A stretch of DNA of 64,000 nt from Congeria kusceri. Taxonomy: Eukaryota; Mollusca; Bivalvia; Myida; Dreissenidae. The notes beneath the pieces are model-generated. The model had not been told where the DNA came from and ran no database searches. It saw nothing but the letters and a program-made list of their open reading frames with translations. Positions 57,001 through 64,000 of this stretch are shown here, piece after piece. The first letter of the stretch is position 1; each line of letters starts with the position of its first letter. The stretch covers positions 69,528,069-69,592,068 of the forward strand of contig CM051025.1 in assembly GCA_027627225.1 (NCBI GenBank), written 5' to 3'. The position numbers and the translations under genes were made by a program.

Positions 57001-58923
57001 TTAACTTCAGTTCAGCAAAACTCGTATAACAGACATAGAAATTAAAAGTTTATTGAAGATTAAGGTATGGAAACTTGGTAGTTTATATTAATAAATAAAA
57101 TACACAATTTCGGACATACCTTATTTTTTGATACACGTAATTCGGATACAGAATGGGTGTTTTATTGTACTTATTGAATTGCATTATCTTTAAATTTTTG
57201 TGAAGTTAAAACTCACAAAAGACAAAAAAATGAAAATTTATTGAAGTTTGAGGCGTGAAAACTTTGAAGATATAGAATATTATACTTTAAAATACACATG
57301 TTTGGCATGCACCATTTTTGGATACACAAAATTCGGATAAATCATGAGTGTGATCAGCGGACCTTAGGACCAATTGAATTTCTATAAAAATATTATCCCT
57401 GATACAGTCATTTATATATGTACACATTTCCAAAGTTGAAATTCTGGGGTAAATGATGTTATATAAATATTTATCTCTTATACATGACTGTTTCAAACAC
57501 ATTGCTAAATAATGACTAAAATTATTTTGGCAACAAAGTTACTCAATGGTGCAGCTCTTGTAACTGCGTCTTTTAGTCATTTTCTGTGTTTTAGAATACA
57601 TACCATAAAATTGTTAGGTCATGTAATGTATAAATAATGCAACTTGCAGAGGATTTTGTAAAAAAATTAACTATTATTTTTTGTAAGCAAAGTCTTTGAT
57701 TATACTTATTAACATACCAGTAGAAGATATGAACACAAATATAATACTCTGTAGAGCTTTTATATGCATCCAATTACATTAAATGGTAGATATACAAAGA
57801 TAAATCTATTCTTGAGAAATACTGGTACATATCCTATTATATGCAATGGAAATATAAATCTTTTAAATATGGAATAAGTCAGGGTTAAGGTTTCAACTTT
57901 AATTGTCAATTGATAAAAAAAAAAGTTAAACAATTATGTACACACAAAAAATACACATGACATTCGATATAGTAAGCAAGTTAAATTTATGACATTTTCT
58001 TTACTTACGAATTACATCTTAAACCATTTTTTTACATAATGGGCACCCAACATCCATATCTTCTTGATCAGCCCTTCTCAACATACAAAGAACACATCAG
58101 CAACAGGGTGTTTCCATGGTGACATATTAAATACAAGCATGCATATGTAAATGAAGGACACACCCTCTTGAAAAACATGAAACATGCCCAGTTAAATTGT
58201 TATAACTCTTTGTTATGCTAGTTGATCAATGTACATTTATTTTGCGACAAATTTGTGTTAATCAACTATAATAATACCAATAAGCAATTACAAATAGCCT
58301 TGTTTGTAGGGTTATTATCTTTTTTTTACACATGTTATGGAAAGATTTACAATGGCCCTGATGGTTGTAAAGGGACATTATGAGTTATTATTTCTCAGCC
58401 ATGTCGATGTCTCTTTCAACATGACCAAAGGTCCTCGGCATGTGTTTTCTCTAGCCTAAACATTGTGAGGGTCAAGTTTGACCCTCTTGTGTCAAATATG
58501 GGGGACATTTGCCAATATACAGGGTCAGAACTTTTTTTCCATTTAATTCTTCAACATAAATTACAAATCATATAAGGGACAGAATACGTTTAATTTAATC
58601 TAAGAGTGTTTTACCCATTTACTATATATTAAAAATGACCATGTGTAACGCGAAAAGAATTTTTATAACTGAATTAAGGGGTTAAAAGTGTGCATATTAG
58701 ACATTATGTTTGTTTTAAATATTTGACACATAAAAATGTCGTGACATCAAATTGCAAAAAATTGCGTCAAAAACACAGAAAATGCATGCAAGAGAAAACA
58801 CTGCACTGCAGCTATTCGAGATGGGCATGAAGATGTACATATGCATGAGGTAGAACTAAGTTAGTTTCAGGAACAGACAGATATTACCTCCCTTCTCCAG
58901 CTTCCGCAGAGCCAGAGACAGTG
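32853..58923 (-). CDS. PHKA: Phosphorylase b kinase regulatory subunit alpha, C-terminal half (N-terminal exons off-window)
   Basis: Large regulatory subunit of the (alpha-beta-gamma-delta)4 kinase that activates glycogen phosphorylase. Seventeen exons, in transcript order from 58923 to 32853, join with consistent phases into 555 codons plus TGA. Assignment to alpha rather than beta rests on [20 protein letters not shown] and [14 protein letters not shown]; beta has diverged versions (NRRQIDGSLNRTPTGF, QPQYRQIVVELLMV). Other hallmarks are [49 protein letters not shown] and [14 protein letters not shown]. The N-terminal glycoside-hydrolase-like domain is not in the window. Regions in order: microexon-coded hinge, S/T-P cluster, calcineurin-B-like helical domains, variable linker (41070-37920), conserved C-terminal domain, CNIC end. 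Introns hold nearly all the repeats of 33-59 kb. Convergent with the acyltransferase gene. Confidence 0.93.
33472..33678 (-). CDS. PHKA: PHKA exon, conserved C-terminal domain
   Basis: 69 codons, phase 0 at both ends; acceptor ATCTATCTGCAG, donor [29 protein letters not shown] and [18 protein letters not shown] match the family closely. Confidence 0.95.
34140..34193 (-). CDS. PHKA: PHKA 54-bp exon
   Basis: 18 codons, [18 protein letters not shown], between acceptor CATGTTTCAG and donor GAG|GTATGA. It corresponds to CHGLSxxGxxLPSSTTRE of vertebrate alpha subunits. Confidence 0.93.
34792..34947 (-). CDS. PHKA: PHKA exon with [18 protein letters not shown]
   Basis: 52 codons, phase 0 at both ends; acceptor CTGTATCAG, donor AAG|GTATGC. 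It opens with an acidic stretch (EILEDEMED) before [20 protein letters not shown]. Confidence 0.93.
35030..36350 (+). mobile_element. Tandem-core repeat element, ~175-bp units, in a PHKA intron
   Basis: About seven units with CAAAGTCCCATAACTCTGAG, CACACCTCCTCTTGGTAATG and GTGCACTATATACTGA. The 3' end has GGACGGA repeats and the inverted pair CTCCCCC ... GGGGAAC. A 39-base hairpin is embedded near 36252-36290. Confidence 0.8.
36252..36290. repeat. Short near-perfect inverted repeat
   Basis: GGATACTTATGTGACTA and TAGTCACCTAAGTATCC pair around TTT, with one unpaired or mismatched position. Confidence 0.75.
36782..37756 (+). mobile_element. Tandem-core repeat element, ~140-bp units, in a PHKA intron
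   Basis: Starts CTAGAATTGTCACATGAGTG. About six units with CCATAACTCTGTCAAAATTT, AGTGGTTTGTAACC and ATTTGAATATGTCAAGCC follow. The end is the inverted pair TATACCCCCC ... GGGGGTATA. A second copy on the same strand lies at 59336-60312. Confidence 0.85.
37920..37985 (-). CDS. PHKA: PHKA short linker exon
   Basis: 22 codons ([22 protein letters not shown]) between GGAGATTAAG and GACC|GTAAGT. An acceptor six bases upstream (to 37991) keeps the same frame and would add I-K. It lies in the variable linker; vertebrate alpha carries phosphorylation sites in this region. Confidence 0.75.
38056..38149. repeat. 47-bp tandem duplication in a PHKA intron
   Basis: Two copies of CCTAGGGGTAGTATTGCATG ... 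TAGGTCTTG, with a few differences, about 70 bases from the 37920-37985 exon. Confidence 0.8.
38150..39739. other. PHKA intron DNA, nothing recognised
   Basis: AT-rich, with poly-T at 38560-38585. I could not support an exon or a named repeat. Confidence 0.45.
39740..40724 (-). mobile_element. Tandem-core repeat element, ~155-bp units, with the shared head hairpin
   Basis: On the minus strand it starts AGCTCACCTGAGCATGAAGT then GCTCGGTGAGCT, nearly the head of the 9731 element, followed by a TGTCCGT-rich stretch. The core is different: units with CAATAACTC-GGTGTTTCTGG, ACAAACTGTGCAAGATTGG and GAAGTCTCTATCC. Confidence 0.8.
40784..40991. repeat. Minisatellite, 26-bp unit, eight copies
   Basis: The unit is GCTTGAGGTTATATCCCCTT CCACTA, nearly identical throughout. 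It ends 78 bases from the PHKA exon at 41070. Confidence 0.95.
41070..41179 (-). CDS. PHKA: PHKA linker exon
   Basis: Two bases complete Val, then 36 codons ([20 protein letters not shown] ...) to AATCAG|GTGCTT. Poorly conserved but open in the only frame that joins both neighbours. It is rich in Ser, Lys and Arg, as expected for the regulatory linker. Confidence 0.8.
41460..42210. mobile_element. Possible decayed Tigger-like element
   Basis: CTTCGAAATAACAATAG near 41513 and GTTCGAAATAACAATG near 42174 recur, together with CATTTCGAAGTTGTCGG and CGAAATAGCG. Such tracts are common inside Tigger/pogo ends. The exact ends and target duplication were not found. Confidence 0.35.
42794..42935. repeat. 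Short degenerate tandem repeat, ~22-bp unit
   Basis: TAGTAGCCAATTAGAAATTT-type units, interrupted by a T-rich run. The hAT element at 42936 is inserted in its last unit, which resumes at 44144. Confidence 0.7.
42936..44143. mobile_element. hAT-like element with perfect 8-bp target duplication and a nested insertion
   Basis: The ends are CAGGGATCATATTATTTTC and AAAATATTATCCCTG, flanked by CCAATGAC at 42928-42935 and 44144-44151. A related copy lies at 56455-57401. About 43425-43950 has no counterpart there; its GACCTTGACCTTTGACCTGT / CTTCCTTTCCTCCC block matches the 24586 family inverted, so it is a later nested insertion. No transposase. Confidence 0.88.
44152..45126. other. PHKA intron DNA
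   Basis: No confirmed exon. A good acceptor (minus strand, CTCTTTTTTCATGCAG ending at 44425) opens a short frame described under findings. An AT/TA run lies near 44871-44898. Confidence 0.4.
45127..45225 (-). CDS. PHKA: PHKA exon with [20 protein letters not shown]
   Basis: Acceptor GTCTCTGCAG, donor ACAG|GTACGC; two leading bases, 32 codons, one trailing base. [13 protein letters not shown] and [10 protein letters not shown] are diagnostic for phosphorylase kinase alpha. Confidence 0.95.
45495..45624 (-). CDS. PHKA: PHKA exon with [14 protein letters not shown]
   Basis: Acceptor CCCATTTGCAG, donor TCAG|GTAGCA; 43 codons plus one base, [17 protein letters not shown] then [20 protein letters not shown]. 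It closely follows the family consensus. Confidence 0.95.
45891..46335. repeat. Tandem repeat, about three ~155-bp units
   Basis: Units share GCCATATACGGTCAAATTTC, CCATGTTTTTTAATGAATC and TTGTAGACAGTCACCCA. It abuts the next array. Confidence 0.75.
46340..48500 (+). mobile_element. Tandem-core repeat element, ~150-bp units, in a PHKA intron
   Basis: About fourteen units with GTGTGACCTTGACCTTGAGC, CATGCCTTCTGCACATCGTC and AAGTTTCATGAAAATCCTTC. A 57-bp stretch is duplicated at 46652-46765. The 3' end has GGACAGACGGAC repeats and the inverted pair TAATCCCCC ... GGGGGATTA. Confidence 0.85.
48591..48669 (-). CDS. PHKA: PHKA exon [20 protein letters not shown]
   Basis: Acceptor CACTTTCTTTCAG, donor ACACAG|GTACAG. 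One base completes Cys, then 26 codons ending TASLTQ. It matches the APLPPEEL...YEASGxDxSxxxLTQ segment of the family. Confidence 0.93.
48670..49527. other. PHKA intron DNA with a small 39-bp tandem triplication
   Basis: Three units of AATTAGCTTAGATTATGATA TCTTATTTA with a ~10-bp joiner lie at about 49170-49280. Nothing else recognised. Confidence 0.6.
49528..49604 (-). CDS. PHKA: PHKA exon with [15 protein letters not shown]
   Basis: Acceptor TCTCCCCCCAG, donor CTG|GTTAGT; 25 codons plus two bases. [20 protein letters not shown] matches the vertebrate TDLLxxQKxLTVGLPPEPR block. Confidence 0.95.
49974..50244. mobile_element. Nested-palindrome MITE, copy 7
   Basis: Same layout as the others: outer TTAATGCATGTGCGTAAGGT / GACGCACATGTATCAAGCCC, two inner hairpins around CCTGTGCAG and CTGCACAGG. 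In a PHKA intron. Confidence 0.85.
50665..50742 (-). CDS. PHKA: PHKA exon with [18 protein letters not shown]
   Basis: Acceptor TTGTATGTTTTAG, donor CTTG|GTAGAC; 26 codons, phase 0 at both ends. It corresponds to HWGLIRYISGILRKKVEAL of vertebrates. Confidence 0.93.
50743..51810. other. PHKA intron DNA, nothing recognised
   Basis: No exon, repeat or RNA gene could be supported. Confidence 0.45.
51811..51886 (-). CDS. PHKA: PHKA exon [20 protein letters not shown]
   Basis: Acceptor GCTTCATTTCAG, donor AAAAG|GTGACC. One base completes Lys, then 25 codons ending ELYEK. It matches GPxWxTxL...TVRELLxELY of the family. Confidence 0.93.
52080..52318 (-). mobile_element. Short element with the AGCTCACC head (39740 family)
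   Basis: On the minus strand it starts AGCTCACCTAAGCACCGG. One core unit (GGGCAATTACTCCGGTGTTT, CTAACTGCAAGATTGG) and a partial duplication remain. Confidence 0.65.
52447..52687 (-). CDS. PHKA: PHKA exon: S/T-P cluster and helical region
   Basis: Acceptor CATTATTCCAG, donor AAAAA|GTAGGT; two leading bases, 79 codons, two trailing bases. The first part holds five S/T-P motifs ([19 protein letters not shown]). The second ([29 protein letters not shown]) aligns with the LQEQADILYMLYTMKG block of vertebrates. Confidence 0.92.
53318..53350 (-). CDS. PHKA: PHKA microexon 4 (33 bp)
   Basis: Acceptor GTTTTTTTAACAG, donor GAAG|GTAAAG; two leading bases, ten codons ([10 protein letters not shown]), one trailing base. 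Of the three frames only this one both avoids a stop and fits the next exon. Skippable without a frame change. Confidence 0.78.
53645..53797. repeat. Minisatellite, 51-bp unit, three near-identical copies
   Basis: The unit begins TAAGCTAATATAGCACTACC; copies start at 53645, 53696 and 53747. It lies in the intron between PHKA microexons 3 and 4. Confidence 0.95.
54323..54625. repeat. Minisatellite, 77-bp unit, four near-identical copies
   Basis: The unit begins AGCAAGATCATAGAATTGCT; copies start at about 54323, 54400, 54477 and 54554. Same intron as the 51-bp array. Confidence 0.95.
55106..55141 (-). CDS. PHKA: PHKA microexon 3 (36 bp)
   Basis: Acceptor TTTTTCCACTGGTAG, donor CTCG|GTATGT; two leading bases, eleven codons ([11 protein letters not shown]), one trailing base. 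It is highly basic, with a Ser in a kinase-consensus context. No homology known to me, so confidence rests on splice sites and phase. Confidence 0.6.
55237..55257 (-). CDS. PHKA: PHKA microexon 2 (21 bp)
   Basis: Acceptor TTTCACTTCTAG, donor CTAG|GTATAT; two leading bases, six codons (FFDETL), one trailing base. The other two frames contain stops. Confidence 0.55.
   Translation of the reverse strand: MSSMKL
55899..56454. repeat. Minisatellite, 52-bp unit, ten full copies, containing a transposon end
   Basis: Each unit begins CAGGGATCATATTATTAATA and ends GTACTGCTACACTCTTTT. Full units start at 55935, 55987, 56039, 56091, 56143, 56195, 56247, 56299, 56351 and 56403. The first 16 bases are the terminus of the hAT-like element that starts at 56455. 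Confidence 0.93.
56455..57401. mobile_element. hAT-like element, second copy of the 42936 family
   Basis: Starts CAGGGATCATATTATTTTTT and CGGTTCTGCCAGTCTGAGAC, ends AAAAATATTATCCCTG, closely matching the other copy. The 8-bp target duplication is not visible, because the 5' flank has become tandem repeats. Confidence 0.85.
57402..58887. other. PHKA intron DNA
   Basis: No exon seen. At 58469-58490 the hairpin GGGTCAA-GT-TTGACCC is followed by TCTTGTGT, the 3' signature of the tandem-core repeats, here alone. Confidence 0.45.
58888..58923 (-). CDS. PHKA: PHKA microexon 1 (36 bp), most 5' exon found
   Basis: Acceptor GTTGTTTGTAG, donor GGGAG|GTAATA; two leading bases, eleven codons ([11 protein letters not shown]), one trailing base. 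Upstream exons for the N-terminal ~650 residues were not found in 58924-64000. Confidence 0.65.
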
Positions 58924-59335
58924 CTACAAACAACATACACAATGAACACGATCACAAGCGGGGCGGAACAGTGATGCATCATAAATCACAAGGTACAATA
59001 CAAACAAAGATGCCATTCATAATAAACTAAAACTTAAACTATATCAATTTGTGCTGATATATAACTACAAATGGTACATGTAGTACATAATCAAGTAACA
59101 TAAATTATTTGTAATTCCTAGAAGAGATAGAAACTTTCATTAGTGGTTACTGTTTTTAACTGTTTTACATGTATTCACATTACTCAACACAATTTTAGCA
59201 TGCCACTCGATAAAATTAATGAAACCATCCGCAAACCACTTAATACACTGAACTCTAGCAAAAACATACACAGACAAACATAACTGTCCGTCAAGTACAC
59301 AACAGTTCTTATTCATCATTTCAAACCAGTTGTTA

Positions 59336-60312
59336 ACTAGAATTGTCACATGAGTGACGGATATACCCCCACAATATTGCCTTGTCACAAAACTATGGCA
59401 TCCATTCAAAAGAAATGGACAGAGAGAGAGAACGCTTTAATTTGCGAATGGTCTATAGTGTATATGGAAAAATTTAATTTCAATAGGAGCCATAACTCTG
59501 TCAACATTTAGTGGTTTGTAACCAAAGTTGAACTTGATCTGTATTTTATGATGTTACACCTATGTACCAAAAATAAGGTAAATCCTTTCATGAGTTATTG
59601 TCCATGTTTTTCAGGAATTTAAGTCGAAAAGGGGGGCCATAACTGTGCCAAAATTTAGTGGTTTGTAACCAAAATCAAACTTGACCTGGATTTTATGATG
59701 CTACACATGTGTACCAATAATTATATAAATATGTCAAGCCATTGTTGAGTTATCACCAGGAAACCATGTTTTTAGGGAATTTATGTGAAATAAAGGGCCA
59801 TAACTCTGTCAAAATTTAGTTGTTTTTAACCAAAGTCAAACTTGACTCGTATTTTATGATGTTACACAAGTATACCAAGAATTAATTGAATATGTCAAGC
59901 CATTCTGAAGTTATCGTCCAGAAATCATGTTGTTAGGGAATTTTAAGTCGAAAAGGGGCCATAACTCTGTCAAAATTAGTGGTTTGTAACCAACATCGAA
60001 CTTGACCTGTATTCTATGATGTTACACATGTATACCAAAGATTATTTGAATATGTCAAGCCTTTCTTGAGTTATCATCCGGAAACCATGTTTTTAGGGAA
60101 TTTTAAGTCGAAAAGGGGCCATAACTCTGTCAAAATTTAGTGGTTTGTACCCAACGTCGAACTTGACCTGTATTCTATGATGTTACACGTGTACCAAAAA
60201 TTATTTGAATATGTCAAGCCTTTCTTGAGTTATCATCCGGAAACCAAAAACCAACAGACTGACGGACCGACACTCCTATATACCCCCCCTAAACTTCGTT
60301 TGTTGGGTGCAA
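59336..60312 (+). mobile_element. Tandem-core repeat element, second copy of the 36782 family
   Basis: Starts CTAGAATTGTCACATGAGTG and keeps the same unit order as the first copy, with CATAACTCTGTCAAAATTTA in most units. The 3' inverted pair is decayed (TATACCCCCCCT ... TTGGGTGC). Confidence 0.83.
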
Positions 60313-63300
60313 TAATAATAATAATATGATAAATGGCTCTTTGTAGCAATCTACAAATGATGGCATCTGAAGATAACATGTGTACAAAATTATGTATTAT
60401 TAAGTGGTGTATGGTAAAGAAAAAGAATATCGCTAAAATTAAAAGCTGAATGAGATATGAAACTCTGTATTGTATGTGTTCTAAGCATACAATCTAGAAC
60501 CTACTGGTACTTTAATGTCTTTATACCCCAATATCTATAAACCACAAAATAAACTATACAGGCACCTTTTCCAACATGAATATACTTATTTAACTATGTG
60601 TGTACTATTGCAAGTACACAGAGTATAACGTGTTTATCCGTACCTGCAAGAGTGAATTTGATTGTGGATATATAGAGAACAGTATGCTAGTCAACTGTTT
60701 TGGAAATTCGAAGCAGTCAAGTGGCTTGTGAACAGTTGTATGCCCTGTTGGAGGCCAAATTTGTACAAGCCATCAGAATTGTTACAAACATCCAAAAGAA
60801 TCAACTAACATTATGTTATTATATACCTTTTCTTGTGTAACATGATAAAATAGATTTAAATGAACCATGGACATATTTTTGGGGGGCAAACAGTTTTTGA
60901 CCAAAAAACTATTTAACTAGTTTAATTACATAACTCTCCAAATATTAAACAAAACACAACACAATTTTTGTGTATCTTTTTTTAAGAAGAACATTGGAAA
61001 AGAGGGTTCACGTAACTTGAAAAATTAAACCATGAGAATCAGAACAGAAAATTGTTTTTTATTTACAGATAAACAATGATAAAGCGAGACTTATTTCAAT
61101 TTTAAGATGACCTGAGTTTACAGTTTCGGAACTACTTTTTCAAGTTGTTTAATGGCAATTTTACAATGAAAATTGTGCATGTGTCATGTTAGAATTCCAC
61201 TTAAAGTCCTTTAATTAGGGGTGAGATCTTAAAGTGAACTCTGGCTACCTTTAAGTGAGGCAAAAAACAGCTAGTGCTCAAAATAGCCGGTTTTGAAACA
61301 ATTGATGGATGTTTTTCTATGGTTCATACAGCTTTTATTCCGCTTTTCATGAAAGAATATGCTCATGTTGTGCCAAATATTCCATATAATCATGCGTTTT
61401 ATTTCAAGACTATAACTTGTCATATAAAAAAAAATTATTAAAGGTACAGTGTGTGCAGGTGTGTTGTTAACTTGTAGATCTCACAACATTTTTTCGCATT
61501 TTAATAGTTTAAAGACAATTTTATGACTATCGATATGCAGTTTAGCCTTACTCTTACACAATAGCCAAGTTTGACACTTCTAGAGCAAATTATCATACTT
61601 TAAGGCTGCAAAAACCTACTTAAAGCTCAAAAATATTTCTGGTGACGACTTTAAGTACAAGATTACAACTGGTAATCAGGCATTAACGGTTGCAAAACAA
61701 AGAATCTGATGTGCAGATATGACAGTTCGTCCATCCATCCATATATCTGCATTATAAATATTAAATACAACAATCGTTTAGTATATACGTTGTTGAAACC
61801 ATTACATTTTAACGTTTGAGCATTTAATAATTACCTAATTGAATGGAATTAATATGAGCAAAACTATGAAATAACTAATATAATAATTTAATGAATTATC
61901 AAAATAAATCACATTATCGTTGCGCAAATGAATTTATTTTGTAGTGTTGCATTTAAGTAATTAAATATTGATTAATCCATTTGAATTATTTGCATATTAA
62001 ATTTTAATGTTAATTCACATTTTCAGCGAACGAGTCTCCTATGGCAATGATCAGATGACCAGTTTCTGTCCAATCAAGGTTGACCCAGGAAACTGTTCAC
62101 TAGCTGTACCAGTCTAACAATATGTTTTAAAGGGGAACTAACAATGTCCTGCTGGTGTTTATAATGTATCCTAGCATCAGTTTATGAAATTAATAAATAT
62201 GTTCAATATTCACTATTCAGTATTGAAGTAAGTATCAAAATATGTGTTTTAAGTATCATTCATTTACATGTATTATATTGTTTGATTCCATGGTAAAATA
62301 TGAGCAGATAGACCTCAACACAAATAAAAGAACTGTCAATATTTTGTCAACTGTCAATTACTTTATAAATTCCTATGGCAAATGCATCATCAATGATAAA
62401 TGTTATTATGTTTTGAAAAGCCATCAAGGTAACACTTTGCAGATAATATTCTGTAACAACAGCATTTTTCTTTAGCTTTGTAATTTACCAAATAATAAAG
62501 ACTGCAATGATACACGAACATTTCTAGAAAAGGTATATAATAAGTTGTATTACAAGCAATACGTGATTAAATATAGTACTGTGTATTATTTCCAGTAATT
62601 TTTTTTTCTATTTATTGATTTTTTAGTTATTAACTACATGCAATCTTGTAAACCACCCAGAAATATAATTATATAAACAGCCATAACCAATAATATCAGA
62701 CCTTAAACAATAATGAATTACACATCTACAATGTTTGATTCATTTATTTTGTGTTTCCCTCGAAAACAGACATAATAAATATATATATACTGTTTATTCA
62801 TTATGGCTATATATATATATATATTTGGTGTGCAAATCTATTATGAAAGTCCTGCTGTTCTTTAAAAGAAATAAAATTGAAAAGTAATTAACATAAAGCC
62901 TTATTTCAATATAAAGCTTTTTACTGGTACAATGTAGGATCAAGTAATGTGCTTTGGAACTTTGTTACACACTAGGCAAAAGTTATAACGCACTACAGAC
63001 TAAAAAGTGCTGTAACTTTCTTATATATATAAAATACTTTATTGAAATTTTGCATGGCGATAGGACACACATCTCTCAACTACACGACCAGGTACTTTCA
63101 TTATATATTACTGACCATAAATTTGGTTTGGTGTTAATTATAGCTGACATTTCAAGCTGAAATTCTTAACAAATACAGAAAATACAACAATTTCCATTTG
63201 GTGAGTTATAACTTTTGTTGAGTGTATTGTGAAAGACATAGCAAAATTATTTACCAGAAAATGCAATAAATAAAGTTATGTAATTTAAAAAAAAAAAATC

Positions 63301-64000
63301 TCTTAGGATTTCAAACACTGTGTCTATTTAAAAACAAACAACATGTTACATTCGATCGCTTTGGATAAGAAATGTTATCATATGATGAATATTATAACAT
63401 TAAAAAGTTATAGGTTACACACTTCATACCAGAAATTCACAAAACTGACTCCAAAATGAGTTCCTCATTCACCAATATCAAATTTGTACTTGAATATTAT
63501 AGCAAGACATTAAAATGGGGAGCAACCAATAAAAGGCTTCAGTGTCCTTTGTGATCTAAATTCCGAGTTCTACTGTGACATGTTTGATGGAAAGGCATTA
63601 ATGCAGGAAAGTCGTAGTTACATCTGGAAAATGTGAGAAAAACCCTGTGAACAAATATGATATATAAGCTACACTATGTCCACACAATATCTGAATTATT
63701 TCCATAAAATGAAGGTGATGAAGTACAGAGCCCGGTCGATCACAGAAACACTACCCTCTGAATTTGCTACATCATTTTGGAGACACTTCTGAGTGGTAGT
63801 ACATGAGTTACTGATAATTGTTTAAAAGCTCTTGTATTTTCTGGGCATATCATGAGAAAACATGAATCGGTTAAAAGGATGCACGTTAAACATATATGTG
63901 GTAATATAATATATAAATTTAATGTGTATCTGTTTTGAGAATACCTTAATTTTAAACACTCAAATACATATTTCAAATATGCTAACAACAGGATTTCAAT
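60313..64000. other. PHKA intron or flanking DNA, no gene confirmed
   Basis: AT-rich, with an AT run at about 62806-62823. Weak exon-like pieces at 60660 (minus) and 62026 (plus) were examined and not accepted. If the PHKA gene continues, its N-terminal exons lie beyond 64000. Confidence 0.45.

Noticed and set aside
60645..60688. Minus-strand piece ending TTGCAG|GTACGG in the phase needed upstream of microexon 1
   Set aside because: The upstream acceptor is weak, the start phase does not match the other microexons, and the peptide has no likeness to the alpha subunit.
62026..62117. Plus-strand exon-like piece: acceptor CACATTTTCAG, frame ERVSYGNDQMTSFCPIKVDP to a stop, AATAAA downstream
   Set aside because: About 30 open codons are expected by chance at this base composition, I recognise no family, and no partner exons on the plus strand were found. 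Transcript reads would settle it.
1..64000. Search by eye for tRNA, rRNA, snRNA and old viral genes
   Set aside because: No cloverleaf with conserved A and B boxes, no rRNA core sequence and no reverse transcriptase, integrase or capsid-like frames were recognised. A covariance-model search would be more sensitive than my reading.

Overview
The window looks like nuclear DNA of a lophotrochozoan animal, most likely a bivalve mollusc. Genes are split by long AT-rich introns with GT-AG (once GC-AG) borders. The introns are packed with non-autonomous repeats whose cores are tandem units of about 140-180 bp, and with palindromic MITEs. One MITE family reminds me of Dreissena (zebra/quagga mussel); that species hint is from memory and untested. 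I see no bacterial, viral or organellar genes, rRNA, tRNA or CRISPR array.

Two protein genes can be read, lying tail to tail. Gene 1 (+ strand, 5261-23869, 5' end off-window or not found) encodes an ankyrin-repeat DHHC protein S-acyltransferase of the ZDHHC17/ZDHHC13 (HIP14) and Akr1 type. It has six ankyrin repeats, two membrane spans, a TTDPG motif and a DHHC cysteine-rich domain. It then has two alternative exons for the last two membrane spans (19359-19524 and 19883-20054), and two alternative terminal exons of identical length (20498-20692 and 23675-23869).

Gene 2 (- strand, 58923 down to 32853, N-terminal half off-window) is the alpha regulatory subunit of phosphorylase kinase. Seventeen exons were rebuilt by matching intron phases; together they give 555 codons plus a stop in one frame. 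They include four consecutive microexons (36, 21, 36 and 33 bp), all phase 1-1 and so freely skippable. A cluster of S/T-P motifs follows, and the protein ends in a possible CaaX prenylation box, C-N-I-C.

The rest is repeats. There are two hAT-like insertions with perfect 8-bp target duplications, and a third whose 5' end has been amplified into a minisatellite. Two Tigger/pogo-like elements have TA duplications, and two MITEs have 3-bp (TTA or TAA) duplications. There are seven copies of a nested-palindrome MITE, a 1.2-kb inverted repeat and several clean minisatellites. At least eight tandem-core families are present. Many of these end in a hairpin whose sequence changes but whose pairing is kept, followed by CTCTTGTT. 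Several quite different cores share the motif CATAACTCTG.
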